Shown here: one piece after another, positions 26,401 to 40,400 of the stretch
Position numbering within the stretch: the stretch's first letter is position 1
Layout of the letters: each line of letters starts with the position of its first letter
Assembly: GCF_001949145.1 (NCBI RefSeq)
Contig: NW_019091362.1
Location: forward strand, 2,724,482-2,788,481
Direction of reading: 5' to 3'
DNA length: 64,000 bases
Source: Acanthaster planci
Lineage: Eukaryota > Echinodermata > Asteroidea > Valvatida > Acanthasteridae
The notes under the pieces: generated by a model
Database searches by the model: none
Seen by the model: only the letters and a program-made list of their open reading frames with translations
What the model was told of the DNA's origin: nothing
Made by a program: the position numbers and the translations under genes

Positions 26401-29298
26401 AAATTTGAAAATCAGACTATTTGAAACACAAGGTGCATTTACCAGGGTCAGAGTATAAAAACGTATTGCCTAAGAAAGAGAACATTGCAAATGCTACAGC
26501 ATTTTCAGCATTACGTTTTTTCTTCTCTTAACATTCAGACTCCCACAGGCACCTATTACCCAAACCCTAGGAAATCTGACTATATACTCTCTAATTCTGC
26601 GGCCCAAATTCCACCCGCACATACAATGTTTTATTTCAGAATTGCTTGACTCAAAGAAAAAAAATGGTGTAACTCATATCAGTACTGCCAATATTACCAG
26701 TAAGCTAACATTTTAATAGTAGCAGAGTTGGGACACATCAAAACACGACGAACATTTAAAGCAGTTTGTGTTCCCTAAAATTCCTTAAATTGCACTAGCA
26801 GGAACACTAACATTATGTGACTGTATCATTTCTGTTCACATGATACACTAACAGGGAGATTACTGACACGCTTGTACAAGTACATTGTAAATAAAAATTC
26901 ACTAACTAACAGTTTATTGTTTGTCTTTGAACATTCTTCTGGAATGAGTTTTATTTAAACAAAATGCATTCACTTTGATCAAATCTACATCCAATCACTT
27001 ACAGCACAAATGTGTACCTGTATCCCTTCTTGAAGGGTGTGCTGCCTTCTATTCCACGACAGCAGAAACAGGGAAAAGGCTTATGAGTCACTGAACTTTT
27101 CGTCTGACAATTAAGTACCATGGGGCATACTTGGACAGGTTAATATAATGAAGCTCTGTTAATGGTTTGGATCGTCAAGGCCAGTAAGAGGCAAATCTCT
27201 CATCCTGTCTCCGGGAGGGAACGGCTTCATAAAACGATAATTGCCATATATTACTTCGAGGGAATATTGTAACCCTTGAAATTAAATGGATGCATTTCTG
27301 CAAGTAACTTCAGTCCAGTGACAGGGATATGTATCATTGTTGGCTAGATGTTTTTCAAGGTTTTTAAAAAAAAAAACAATTACCTTAAATACGGTATTGG
27401 CCCAGAAAAACAAACGTTTAAAAGACTTTGGTCATGCCATTTACATGTAAATTTCACTCTTTATTTTGATATAGCAGGAAGAATTAATAAACAGTTGGAA
27501 TATGGTTGGAATTGTACTCAATGGTATAATATTTAGTGGAAAATCTCTCACTTGTGCTCAAGGGCAGCTTGAGCAAGAAAAAAGCAATACATCATTTGTA
27601 TGTTTTTTTTATCCACCCCAAGCCGGGGCAAAGGAGGGTGCAGTCTTCCGAACTACGGATGTTCCTTTAGCGGGAACTGCACTTTGCTGGTTCCTACATA
27701 ACTATGAAATGCATGGGCTATGGTTGCATTACGGCACCTGTTTTTAATTCCATGGTTCTCATTTCCGACCAACTATATTTTGGGCTTCTGACCTAAAAAA
27801 AAAGAGCAGTTTTTTTTCTACTGACCCTGCTAAGAAGACCCTGCCCCCAAAAAGTAAGTTGTGATTTAATACCTGTACAAAAACAGAACTGAAAATGGAC
27901 ATGAGCCATATGATTTAGCCCAAACATCAAAGTACCTGAAATCCACGTTACAGCATCAATACCACATCACAACAAGTGGTACATATCAGACCGCATCCAA
28001 TGCACTGAACAGCATGAACAGAGTGTCATGTACATTTTTTTTGGGGGGGGGGACACTTCAGGGTTTTTTTGGCTTACTGACCCTTGGAGTTGAAAAAGAT
28101 ATGAGAACCACAGAACAATAAAAGGGTGCCCCTACTACGGACAAAATTATCACTCCCCACCAACATGGCTCTTTTTAACAGATGAGGGGTTTTTCTGCTC
28201 AGGGTGTATAAACAATACCAAAACAATCTTTCAATCATTGTTGGGGTTCTTTTTTGGTTCTTATCTTTTCTTTTCTTTCTTCCTTTTTAGCAGGATTTTG
28301 TGTGTGTTTGTTTTGGGTTTTTTTGGGACAAATTTGTTTTACCACATTCACAAAGCAAAAGTTTGCTGGGATGAAGTCAAGAAGCTGTGTCCACGGTTGT
28401 GCTCCCTTACCAGCTAAGTGAGCAATGTTTTAAACACACTCTTACCATACACAGGACGCACAGATTCATTATGTCCTGAGATTCCCATACAACAATGAGA
28501 ACACAGAGTACACAGAGTTTGAATAGCAACTGGTATACACACTAATGATTACTGACCAGTTTCCAAAAGGTTATAGAATCAGATTTGCACAGCAAACTGC
28601 AGGCGCTCTGGCAAGAATTGAAATCATTCAAGTGGTTTCATGCTACCCCAGCTAATTAGCAGCTTTCAAGACATCCAGGAACTCTCACAAAGGAGGTAGT
28701 GAACAATGAACTTTGTTCTCCTCATTGGCAACCAGATTTAGAGCGAAGGTTTTGGAACAATCTGCCTTTGGACATAAAGTCCTTGCCTGTGAGAAGGCAC
28801 TTTAGATAGAAGTCAACCTATTCAGCACCTTTCTCAGCACAAGAAAACACCTTTCCGACGAGAGCTAAAAGTGTGCTTAAACCACCTGGAATACCGCCAA
28901 GATGTGGGGAGGGGGGAGAGCCGGAACACTTGAACCCCCAGGGCAAGTTGTTCTCCCAGATTTGAGTGATAAAGGATGGAGATGAAAGAGTCCCCAGGCG
29001 CTACCCTGGTTTAATTGGCCACCTCCTATCAGCATCAACAAACAATGTCAGTTGAAAGTTGCAAAGAATCCAACATATTCCTGGGACAAGAAATGTCAGA
29101 GATCGGGATGTGAAAGAAAAAAATCTCTTTGAAATGTAGAACTTACAGCGTTTTCACTGTTACCCCATTATCAAGGTATTACAATGTTGTTCACAGTGGT
29201 TGAACGTGACTTAGTAGACAGACCAAATACGTGTATATATGCAGTGCAATGCCTAGATCTTAAAGAAGGGCTCTAGCTGTGAACTGCATTATATCTAC
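20426..29298. other. Noncoding DNA, no confirmed gene
   Basis: A stretch of 8.9 kb without a confirmed gene. Open frames reach 162 codons (23322-23810, + strand) but show no recognisable domain and contain low-complexity TACATGTA-derived residues. One minus-strand frame near 24.6-24.8 kb starts with a signal-peptide-like sequence and is treated as a finding. Poly-T and T/G-rich stretches lie near 28250-28340. Confidence 0.4.
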
Positions 29299-29352
29299 AG
29301 TATCCAAAGTTAAGAAGTGCAATGAAGTATCCAAAGTTAAGAAGTGCAATGA
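29299..29352. repeat. 27-bp tandem duplication
   Basis: Two consecutive copies of a 27-bp unit beginning AGTATCCAAAGTTAAGAAG and ending GTGCAATGA. They appear identical, which suggests a recent slip or duplication. Confidence 0.85.
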
Positions 29353-32300
29353 AAGGTACGTGTATATGGTCTGATACAATTACTTACCAAGTAAACATGC
29401 ATGAAATCCTACTGCTTCAAGTCACCACAAAAACTGCTGAATTTCCTTGAGGACAGAAATCCGGCTGAGGCAACACTGTGCACTGGTCCCAGAGCTTTCT
29501 GACTTGATGTGCTGGAGACACAGCAATCCACATCTAATACCCTCACAGTCAGTGAGAGGCGCAAGTGACTTCACCCTAAACCCAGGGCCAGTGAGAATTA
29601 GTGACGCTTGGCTGCGCAGGCACACACACACTTACTCTCTCAGTAAGCCGGTTAACCAATACACAGCGCTGATTGAAGTGAGCCCTACAATGACCAGAAC
29701 TCCCAGGTCTCAGTCCAGGGTCTATATGTGCAGTGATATCTAAGGGGGATGCAGCTCAGTAGGCCCGCTCCTCACTGAGCATGCACAAAGAAAGATACAT
29801 GTACGTCAGCAGAGAAGCTGATGATGATGACGACGATATGGGATGACATGCCTCCAAGATATACTTTATGGAGGTTACATACACATACCGGTACATGTAC
29901 ATGCAATAATAACACATAATGCACATCACTGACAGTGCCTCACCTACGGTACAACACTTTCTGCCCGTGATATATCATGGAGGAATAAACCCCCCCCCCC
30001 AAAAAAATGGGCATAACTATGAGTGAAGGGCTGTGAGATGTACATCTTTTCAAAAGACTGAGTCTGTAACCAGAAAGAAATACACACACACTGCAAATAC
30101 AAAATGGTTTGCTCTGCTAATGACTCTGAAGGTTCGTCCTCCACGGTTCATCTGTGTCAGACCCATAATGTTGGCTCAACTGTTCAGTAGACGTAGGTAG
30201 GCTGAATAATCCATCCAGATACTGAATTCAGGCCTTTGACCCTCCATGTAAAAGGTGCTGACAAGGACAGTGATGCTGAATCAACTGGAAGGAGTGAGTG
30301 GGGGGAAGAACGTCCAACTTCTTGTCAGGATTACAAGCCTTAATTCTTCAGGTTTTTTCCTGAATGATCTTCTTTTCAGTTTACGCCATTCTCTACTCCA
30401 GTTTCCGGCTTATAAGTACGGTAGATGCCAAAGAGAGCAATGAAGACAAGGCAAACTTCTTTTACTGGTACATGTACTTTGTATGAGGAAACACACAACC
30501 CCAAATCACCTTGCTTTCAAACACAGTCACTACAAAGATGTACTAAGCCCACGTGTGTCTTAAGAAAGTAAGCACACACAGAAAGCAGTTCAGAAAAATC
30601 TGCATTGGGACAAAATTGGCAGCAACTGTCTTACACACACCTCGCCTGAATCATTTGGTTGATCCAGTCGGTAGTACCAATTAATTTATGTTAGGGAACT
30701 ATTTTACAAGCAAAAGAAATCCTACAGATAACAAAAAAATTTGAGATTAAATAGTAATTGGAAAGCTGGAATATACGGAAGTACATAGCTTGCCACCACT
30801 TCTGACTTTTTCCAAAAAGACTGGGCTTTTCAAGTTTATGAATTCAACAAAGTACATCTATAAAACTGTACAGGCTACATGTGCCAGTAAATGCGAACAA
30901 GATCAAGTGCACAAGGGGTATCCATCTGGAAAATTTCACACATTCCTGCCAGCCACAGGATTATTTTCAACCTGGGTTTCACTCCTGACCCCTTCTGAAA
31001 GGCCGTGGTTGAGATGTTTCATCTGGGTGTGAAACACTGGGCCTGGTCCAAAATAGTAGGACTTGTGATAACACTTGTAAAGTTTGCACAACAATGAATA
31101 GTTGTACACTAAAGTCAGTTTTGTACTGTGACTTTTCATCTTGGTTTCAGAGTTCAGGTGTGAAATTAATTCTTTTTGCTTGTTTCTGGGGTCTAAATTG
31201 GCCCTGTGAGGCAACATGGCATTGTGAAACTGGGAGGAGGGAAAGAAGACAGAGGCAAGTTTATCCCAGCATTCAACTGTGTGGCTTGAAACGGCCTTTA
31301 GTTCCTGTCCAGAGTCCACAATGTGGAATCATGGGATGGTAATTCCACATTTTTATAAAAACCCTCATCAAAACTCATTGCTTTACAGTGGGATGAACTC
31401 ATCTAAATCATGAATGAACTTAGAAGTCCTGAATGGTCTTCATACATTTTGACTATTAACTATAGAATATTAATTAATCACCCTCTGATGTCATTATTGG
31501 CTGGAACACATCGGGAAGTAGAAATAAAAGTGTCACATCTCACAAAAAGTTCTGACTGAAGGGGTTACATAGTTGGCTATTTTTTTTAATTTTAATGAAT
31601 ATTTATTGCATACAAAGACTTAAGAGCTTTTTTTGGGTGGGGGTTAAGTTTTCTTTACTGAGCATAATTTTACCATTATTAGTTTTGTGCACACTTATCA
31701 CAACACTGCAAAATGATCAGTTTTCACAGATGATTCTGAGAGTATGACCATGGAATCTACGTCAGTGATATTGTGCAATTAAAAGATAATGGACCAATTT
31801 TTCACTAAATAAGTGAAATATTCCATTAGCCACTAACGGCTGATTTATCCACTGTTTCATTTCTCATGCACCTAATAATTTTGTTTCTTGTATTCAGAGC
31901 ACCACAAGGCAACTGACAATTATGGTCTAATTGCTTCCATCCTCAATTTTGAACGGCTTAGCTTAGACAATATGGTTTGTAAAAGAAAAAAACACCACTA
32001 CAGATCTTGTAACACAAAATTAAGACTAGTCCAAAAGTCATTTGCTACAGTGAGCAAAGTCGTTGCGAACTCAACTGCAGGGACACAGCAGAAATGTATG
32101 TGACATAATGGGTTCGTCAACTGTGCGGCGCGGGGAGGGTACTGTTGATAGCTCACTGTACAGTTGAAAAGTCGAGTCAAACTGTACGCAATTTCTACTT
32201 TTTAATTCATTGGAATTCTTATTTTTCGTCTAATTTTCTCAAAATTAAAAAATTCTTTATTAGAAAAGCAACCTTTTACAATGGTTCTGGCTGAAAATGG

Positions 32301-34068
32301 ATTTTTTGTATGGTTACTTTTTATTTGTGAAGACGTTTTTGTCTCGATCCTAAACTGATCCAGAACTAGGAAAGGTATCGTCGTCACTTTCGTCGATCGA
32401 TTTTCAAAAATTGAAGTATCCAAAACACAGAGTTGACTTCTGACCATATTTCACTCCAATTTGAGGATTTTTTTTAGCTGCAGTCTTACTGAATAATTTT
32501 TGCGATCTGGAACTGGGAAAATGACTGTACCAAACCTATACAAACAAGAGACCGAAGGAGTTTTGTCTTACGAGGTGGAAGCACTGTTGATGTACATGAA
32601 CACTTGCATGACTGTATTTGTTCAAACCCTGTGCAAACCCTGTCGGGCTACATGACTTTTGTGCGGAATTAGTGGTGCTTACTGTTTGAGTTAAAGAGTA
32701 TTTTTGTCAAGTAAAACAATATGAATGAAAATTACTTTTTGGGATTGACGACAAAGCGAGAGCGGACTGTGTAATATTCTAGTGGTGCTGGGACTCCACA
32801 CGACGTGCGGTAAGCAGTGATCACGCACAAATTGTGCGGTTGATCGGCCTGTTTTTATAACCAAAGCACTAAATGTGCTCTACAAACCCAAAGAGTCAGA
32901 GAACCAGTTTAGATTTTTATACCAAGAAATATGCCGTTTCAAAATTATTTTTAACTTAAAGCAACATGAATTTCCTCAGTGACTCAGTGGAACTGTGGAT
33001 GAGGAATTGAACAAAAAAAGCAGGCAGGATGTTTTCTGTATGTACAAAAGCATTTCAAATCTAAGTATTCTTTCATTGGAAAAAAGGGAAATGTTGACAG
33101 GTGCAAGTCATAATACAGTTGGCCAATCAAATGTCACTTGTCAAAGTACTTATACATTAAAATCTCGACAATTTGAACCTCAGGGGAATGTACTTTTCCT
33201 GAAAAAGTCTTTATTAAACTAAACCACTCCATCGTGGTACCTTCGTGTGACAAAACTTTCGTATCGCTTCAGTCATTTAACAAGGTGAAGCGCTGCTATT
33301 TTTTTCACTTGGGCTTCCCTATGTGTGGTCACATGACCTTTCCTTTTGCGGTCACATGGCCGCTGCAGTGTCAGCGATTGGACTGCCTGAAGGGGACTAC
33401 AATTGGGCCCGCGTTGTAATCAGGTTAGTTTCAGCGTCTTGAAAGCCAGGATTACAGTTGCAGCTACATTGATTTATGCAACATGCAACCAACTGGTCCT
33501 CGTGAGAAAAGAAATTCACTTGCGATGACTCCTAACCTATATTGACTTCCGATACTTTCAACGCCGTTTGAAGAATTTTGGTGGCGGTTTTTTGAATCAG
33601 AAACTTCAAAATAAGTGGATATAATGGTGTGGGCATTGTTCACGTTACGGTGGTATTTTTGTACATAAAACTTTAAGCCTATTAACCAGTGACGTACATG
33701 TACATAGCACTGATCTGGTCCACACGTGACATGACCAGCGCTCACCATTTGTGCACGCCACGTGCGTTCCGTGTGTATGCGGTCATGCAGCATCCGGGAC
33801 ATTTCCTTTGAGCGGTTGCAGGTGCATATATCATGTAGGTGGTTTGCAGCTCTGTCCTCTTTTCTGATGTTCCCCGTGAGCATTTGTTTTTCTGTTTCAT
33901 ACACCCACAAAAAAATTGCAAACTGAAGGTAACAATTTCGTTTGATAAAAAGGTAGGTAGATTAACTCCGACGTTTAGAACAATGTGCTGCTTGCTTCCT
34001 ATGTACCAAAAAGAACCGTGTTTTGGGCACATGGTCCAAATGCCATTTGTTATTAAGTGATTTCTTTT
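29353..34068. other. Noncoding DNA, no gene seen
   Basis: No supported gene. At 29744-29790 the sequence GATGCAGCTCAGTAGGC resembles a tRNA A box, but no B box follows. From about 32.5 kb CpG dinucleotides become more frequent, and a direct repeat GGTCACATG[A/G]CC occurs at 33327-33338 and 33350-33361, so a regulatory function in this part is possible but unproven. Confidence 0.4.
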
Positions 34069-34135
34069 CCGGGTACCCGATGTTAACAAAAAACGGGTAC
34101 CCGGTTCTAAAATTACCCGCAAATGCACACCCCTA
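34069..34135. mobile_element. hAT-like transposon terminus (relic)
   Basis: Two copies of CGGGTACCCG face each other across a 14-base spacer. The segment then ends in ACCCGCAAATGCACACCCCTA. Read in reverse, this end begins TAGGGGTGTGCATTTGCGGG, close to hAT-superfamily termini (CAGGGGTG or TAGGGGTGTG type). No matching left terminus, 8-bp target duplication or transposase was found nearby, so only one end or a solo remnant is present. Confidence 0.5.
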
Positions 34136-37100
34136 ATGGGGAGTGAAGAGAATTTTCTAAGTATTTCCCAACAACATAGGTAAATGTTTCTCAGTCCAGA
34201 ATTCATGTCTTTCCAACATTTCTGTAATGACTGACTTTTACTGAGATAATATATGATGAGAAAAGTGAAGTCTGGATGCAACATTTTTTCTGGTGTTTTG
34301 AACTTTTGAGGTTTGCTGTGCTTCTGACATATTGAAAGGTTGGGAAGATCCTCCATGGTCATGATGGTTCGCTTTTCCTCCTTTTTTTGGCCACACTAAT
34401 GACCGTTTACAGTGAGATGAAACGGTCCACGACACTGTCCCACTGAATTGTAGAAAGCTGCCACACGGTTGCACGCACTGCAACACCAGTTTGCTGTGAA
34501 ACATCTCAAGACTCGACCAACACAGAAAGGCAACACTATCCCGACTATCTTTTTATGAATAAAAGTTATACACAGAGTGTCTGGCTGTATTTATCAGATT
34601 ATCCACTAATGTTAGAGAAGGTGAACAATGTGACTTTTTACTTACCCTGTGGTCATTCCGTCAACAACTTCTCCCGATTTCGTACAGGTAGGTCACATGC
34701 AGGAGCGCTCGGAGCGTGCAGCCGGCCGGCCTAGCTTGATGCAAATCGTGACAGAAGTTTTGTGAGACAAATTTCGACACTTGCGTGAAACGATATTACT
34801 ATGCGAAGAATGGAATCGAATACTTACTCAGACTTCGATAGCCGGTACGTAGTCACTGTACTGTAGGCCTAACACCGAAAAGAATAGTATTCACCGTTCA
34901 CGTTGTCTGAAAAGTGACCGAATACAACGAACAGTTGCTTGCATTGAGTACAGTCACAATTTTACATGTATTCCAGTAATTCAACTTCTCGTTACTTCAT
35001 AGTCACGGCTATCCCGTGCAGGTCACGATGTGTCAACTTTGATAAGTTTGTGTCGTCAGATGTTTATAAAGGTAGTATACAAATCAAAAGAGAGAGAAAA
35101 AAAGTCTGATTTGTTCAAGTGCCATTGATTTCATTTTCAAATTTTATATTGTTTAGGGTTTTTTTTCGATTATATCGCACGGTTGATTTGGAATCGATAC
35201 TATCATATATTTCAACAGCGTGCTGCAGCTTGACGGATATGGGGGCGCTAATTCAGAACCGTTTGCGAAGAAACGCCTCTTCACGTGTATGTTGATAAAG
35301 CACCGATATCATATCACCTGATACCAGCGCTGCTGTTATGTGGGGAATCACTTCTGGATTTTTTTTTAGGATATTCGATCAAGAAGAACAAATTATCGCC
35401 TTTGGATAGCATCTGTATCTTGTCTGTTTTTTTTCTCTCCTGTGTGTGGTTCGGCAGTCACAGGAAATAATCCAAAACACTTCCAAAAACTCGCGGTGAT
35501 CACACGGTCCACCACCCCTGGACAATGGTCAACAAAATCTCATCAACTAAACCAACAAGCTTATCTGCAAGGCAAATAATCCGAGTAGATTGAGCGGTTA
35601 TTTATTGGCAGTTTACTCAAGGATCAAATTCACATTCCGACTGAATGATCGACCGGAAGGTGTGATAATCTCCACACCAAGTGAGAAAAGAAAGCGGTGA
35701 GTGGTGATCACTAGAAAGGTCGCCGCGTCTGTCATACCCATCATGAACATTTCTTTGATGTGTGTTGCGTTTCTTCCCTGTATGTAGTCGGTCATTTTGC
35801 CAGTACTTAAAACAGAAATCCGGCAGATAAGACCATCATATGCCTTCGTATTGTTTTTCCGCATGAGTGGTACCTAAGGCCATGCATGTTTGAGTTATTG
35901 AGTATAACTGATGTGAGATTAAGTGGAGGATGGATCCAGAACAAAATCTTTTAAAAGGGACACTGGTTGAGTATTTCTTCATGTAACCTTCATATGGCCT
36001 TACTGGGGTGAGATAAGGGGAGTTTTGCGCCTTGTTAGAAAATGCACACACAGTCGCATCTCTTTATTTGAAAAACTTTTCTCTGTTCGAGGGGCATGCC
36101 CCCCGCGGCGTATCCAGTTTTTGGTGTGTGGGAGGGGGGGGGCAATTCAAAAACACGATATGTTGGGGAGAACAAATATCAAAAGCCTTACGTTCCCGAC
36201 ATCTTTGCTTTTAGTTTTACTTCCGTGATGTTGCTTTCTAAGGGTTTTTGCGCTAGTGATATCCATAAATAGGCCTAAGTATACCGACTACTTTCTTTCC
36301 TACTTACTTATGAAGTATTATTGATTTGTGAATGGAATCCCCCTCCGCTGGATACGCCACTGATGCCCCCCTCTCTACAGTCCCCCTGTTCATCAATGGG
36401 TTGAGTTAGTCTTTCTGATGGCGAAAGAAACTCTTTAATATGATATTATGTGGTCCTAATAGAAGTAGAGTAGGGGCCCGACAGCATTGTCATCGATTAT
36501 TCTACTCAACTTAACACTGAGAAAGGTATATTGATTGGCCCCAAGAAATCCGATGTACTGGTTGTATTAAACCCCCGAACGTGCAAACGGACAGGGACAA
36601 GCAGCGATGGAAACTAGAACGAGTGCATAGGATGCTGTACTTGCACGCCAATCAGTCTGTACATCCACGAACGTTGACAGACAGTAAGGGATAACTTTCA
36701 CTATACACTCCGTCAGCCAAAGCATTTTGTACAGAATATAACAAAGCTTTATAAAATATTTTCCTAGAAGTGTAGAACGCATGAACAATTCAACCGCAGG
36801 GTCAACAGAATTTATGTTCAGGACGTGCCTAGGATTACCCGAAAGGGAGACTATATAGAAATGGCAGCAACTTGGGGGGGGGAAGCAACATTGAGAAGCA
36901 AAAAATAGGAAACGGACATCAAATCCTGCAATCTGGTTCATTTTAAAAACAAATGTTCCAAATACAAATCTTCTGTTTTGTGATTGTAAAACATGTAGGA
37001 TTACCGTGAGAGAATGTAGTCCAATCACTCGCAGCGTACGCCCTCGGTGTCTGTATTAAAAGGTGTTGCGCACTTTCACAAACTTTGTATGATACGATCC

Positions 37101-37264
37101 CTTCACCCCCCCCCCCAAAAAAAAATTGTATGGCAATAAACTAATGACAAGCTCCTGTCCAACAGAAAGGTGTTCAGTGGACCCCCATCGACCACTGAGC
37201 TAAAGTTGAAGTACGGAGAGTAAAGAAATATCAACTCCGTTTATCTTTGAAAGTCACGGTGAGG
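34136..37264. other. Noncoding DNA, no gene seen
   Basis: No supported gene. CpG is more frequent than to the left, with a GC-rich patch around 34700-34735 (GCCGGCCGGC). A 153-codon minus-strand frame (36567-37028) has no recognisable domain. G-rich runs occur near 36131 and 36877. Confidence 0.4.
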
Positions 37265-37445
37265 AATGCTTTCGCTCGTCACCCAACGGCTTGTTCGGGC
37301 GTTGGGCGACGAGCGACGCACTGTTTTTAATATTTTCGCCACAAGAATAATAACGAGGGCGCTATTCAAAGTACAAGCGGGCGGCACCAGCCGCAAAGAG
37401 CTAGCGGCTTCCGCTAGCTGGCCGCACCAGGTTCGCAGGTGTTCA
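37265..37445. other. GC-rich island with strong hairpins
   Basis: A patch of about 180 bp, clearly richer in G+C and CpG than its surroundings. It contains two compact hairpins. One has 16-base arms, CGCTCGTCACCCAACG (37273-37288) against CGTTGGGCGACGAGCG (37300-37315), with one mismatch. The other is a perfect 9-bp stem, AGCTAGCGG/CCGCTAGCT, with a three-base loop (37399-37419). A smaller GCGG...CCGC pair lies between them. It could be a promoter-proximal island, structured RNA or relic of a GC-rich element; nothing seen decides between these. Confidence 0.45.
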
Positions 37446-40400
37446 AGTGACAAATAAAACTTAAGCCTTGCGTGTCAGTGATCGGTGCGGTCATTGACTG
37501 AACGGTGAGACGACGGGAAGACAGAAGGTGAAACACTTAACTTTTCGAATAGCATTTGTTCCTTGTAAACGCTACAGAAAAATTATGAAAGTATTTTGGC
37601 GTGCACATATTGGGGATTGTGAATTTGGGGACCCTGTTCCTATAATAGAAAGGAGACTGACATTTTACAAATATTTTTTTAGCTTTTGAAGTCACCTTGG
37701 TAGATGACTGTGACATCATGCTCAATAACTGTTGGATTAATGTTAAAAAAAGGGCAGGGTTTTTAATTTTGAGGGAAATTATGAGGGAACACTGAGTATT
37801 TTAAGACATGACACATTTTGGATTCAACTGCGTGGTTGGCTAATAAGTAAGAAAGTCACATTTTCTCACAATTTACAATTTGAAATTTCCCCAAAGTAGG
37901 GTCAGCGCAATAAATTGTGTGTTTTTTTGGGAGAGGGAACTTATCAGTTTTGCAAGATTAAAATGACAAAAACACTGGAGGGGGTCCCCAAGTATAAAAT
38001 CCCCCACGTCATGCCTTAAGTTGTAGGTATGTGAAATGAAATAAAGATAAATATCAGCAGATAAATATGAATGAAGCTAGGCCTATTTTTTTTTGGGGGG
38101 GGGAGGATTTAATATTCCTATCTATACGTATTATAAAGAGACACAAAGAAAAACTGTAACCCAAACTGAAGTCTTTTTAGGACTGATAATTTCATAACTG
38201 TTTAAAGACCTGGCATATTCAGTGGTAATTTCTCGGTAATTAAGCAGCAAAAGAATTTGAAAATGTTCTTCAGTACTTCTGAAAAGGAACAAAAAATAAT
38301 GTCGCCACTAATTCATTATCGTAATTACAAGAAGAACAGGGCCAAACTCCAAGGCAAGACCAACCTGCTGAGTATGTGAGCAGTACAAAATGAAGATCCT
38401 GTCAAGATGGTTATGACATACATGTGAAACTGCTGGTTATTTCTCAGTAAGTAACTGCAATATGATTAATGTTAATTAGTAGTAATTAATTAAATCAGAG
38501 AATAGATGTGGAATATGACAGTGAAGCAAACCACTGAAGTTTTCACTTAAATACTTCTGAAGACGGCTAGTTGGTCTTGCTGGGAGAACCATCTTCCTTT
38601 TTTTCTTTGGTGGCATTGTCCTCCACCTGCTGAATGATTTTAAGAACAAAAATTCAGTAATTGTGACACACAAAATGTAGGCCAAAAAGAAAGTCAAAGA
38701 AAAAAAGGGTTGAGAAATAGGCGAAGAAATATAGTCAAAGAATAATTGAGAAAGAAAAAATCCACATAATCCATTGATTCTGAGTATATGTACGCGTGTG
38801 CACAATAAATTTGTGCAAGAGTCAAGATTGCGCTTCACATTGCCGAACCTCATTGTTAAAAAAATTCAAATTTATTCAGTTGCTGAGGCCTGTTACCTTC
38901 ACACATAAATAGGCCAAGGCATACATAGGGCCTACGCACTCTCCGGTTCATAAGTGACTTTGGTGGACGCACCACGATTTTGCAGGCTGCCATTGGACAA
39001 TCGCTGAAGTTGTGCATTAACTTCTGGTTCCATGTAAATGGCGATCAAAGCATGTAACTGTATGTGCAGTGCATGTGCAGCGGGCGTGGTTTAAACTGAA
39101 GTGACGTCACACTTACAAACCAGATTCAACATTTGTGAACAGTTGCAGTGTCATGAAATATCCCCAACCCCCAACCTCCCCCCATAAAAGACGTGGCAAA
39201 CGTTATCACTTAAGGTATGATATATAAACGCGATTTCAAAATTATGGCATGTGCACAATTATCATGACCCATCTCACAGGGTTTCAATTTCCATGCATCG
39301 CAATGTAGCTACACTGTCTGGTCTCTTGAGGATATGTTGTCACTTTTTGAACAAGATGAAAGCTGATATAACAAGGGGAAAATAAGGGATGTGCGTGGGC
39401 TATATATGTGTATGCTTAGAACTTTTCCTGGGGCCTCACAGTCACACAGACTTGCAAGGTGCAAAGATTTTGCACAAATCTGATATGTCGCATTCACAAG
39501 CAGCAGTGGATCTGTCTATGATGTCAGAAACTTGTTATTTTTGTTTCACGAATGCTGCATTGCTGCTTATTTTTGGTCTAGAGGATGGAGAATTGCTGAA
39601 ATAGACTTGGGCTAAGCCTTAGATAATGTGAGCTAGGCGTGACAGTATAAATGATTGGGGGCACTGCATGTAGTAGTAGGCCTAATTGTGAGCTGAATCA
39701 ATTGATACTGTTTGATAACAAGGCCAGATTTTCCACTCTACCTGGAACTGGAGTAGGGGGAACCTATATCCATTTTCCCAGTTGACATTGTGGGATGACG
39801 TCACATCACCCATGACACAGGCCTACAGCTCATTTGCTCATGTTATAGCACACTTCTCCTGAGCACCTTCCCTGAGTTGGAGCTGTGCAGGAAGGACAAT
39901 TACGGTGAAAATATCCCATTTCAAATATCTCAAGTTTGCTGACCCCCCCACAAGTTTAGCAATTACTCAAGCCAAATTTTGGAAAAGTTCAAGCAAGTAA
40001 CATTACTGACCACTAGAAACTGCGAAAGTTGTGGCAAATTTGAGTGGTACATTAGAAAGAATACAGTATCCTCAGACTGATGCCGCCTTTTTCATCATAA
40101 CCTCAGCTATGGTCAGTCCTCGCAAATATCTTTGAAAAAAAATGATTTTGAGATACATTGAATATTTACGTTTTATTAGAAAATCCTTTGACCAGTTTGT
40201 GTCTTACAATCAAACCTTTATGCATCTAGCACCTAAATACTTTTTTCCCTGCACATCTCACCTTGTCAGGAATCTTTGCATGCCTTCTGATTCCAAGTTA
40301 TTTCTAGAACCATGGCTGCCAGGCAGGAAAATCTTAATATGTGGTTCGCTCTTTAAATCTAAAAGACCATCATGGCTTCTTGTTGCAGTTCTGTTTTTTT

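Noticed and set aside
33742-34362. 206-codon minus-strand open frame
   Set aside because: It runs through the hAT-like terminus, has no recognised domain and no coding-like composition; it is a chance frame.
36567-37028. 153-codon minus-strand open frame
   Set aside because: No domain, no splice signals at its borders, and many cysteine and phenylalanine residues typical of antisense AT-rich DNA.
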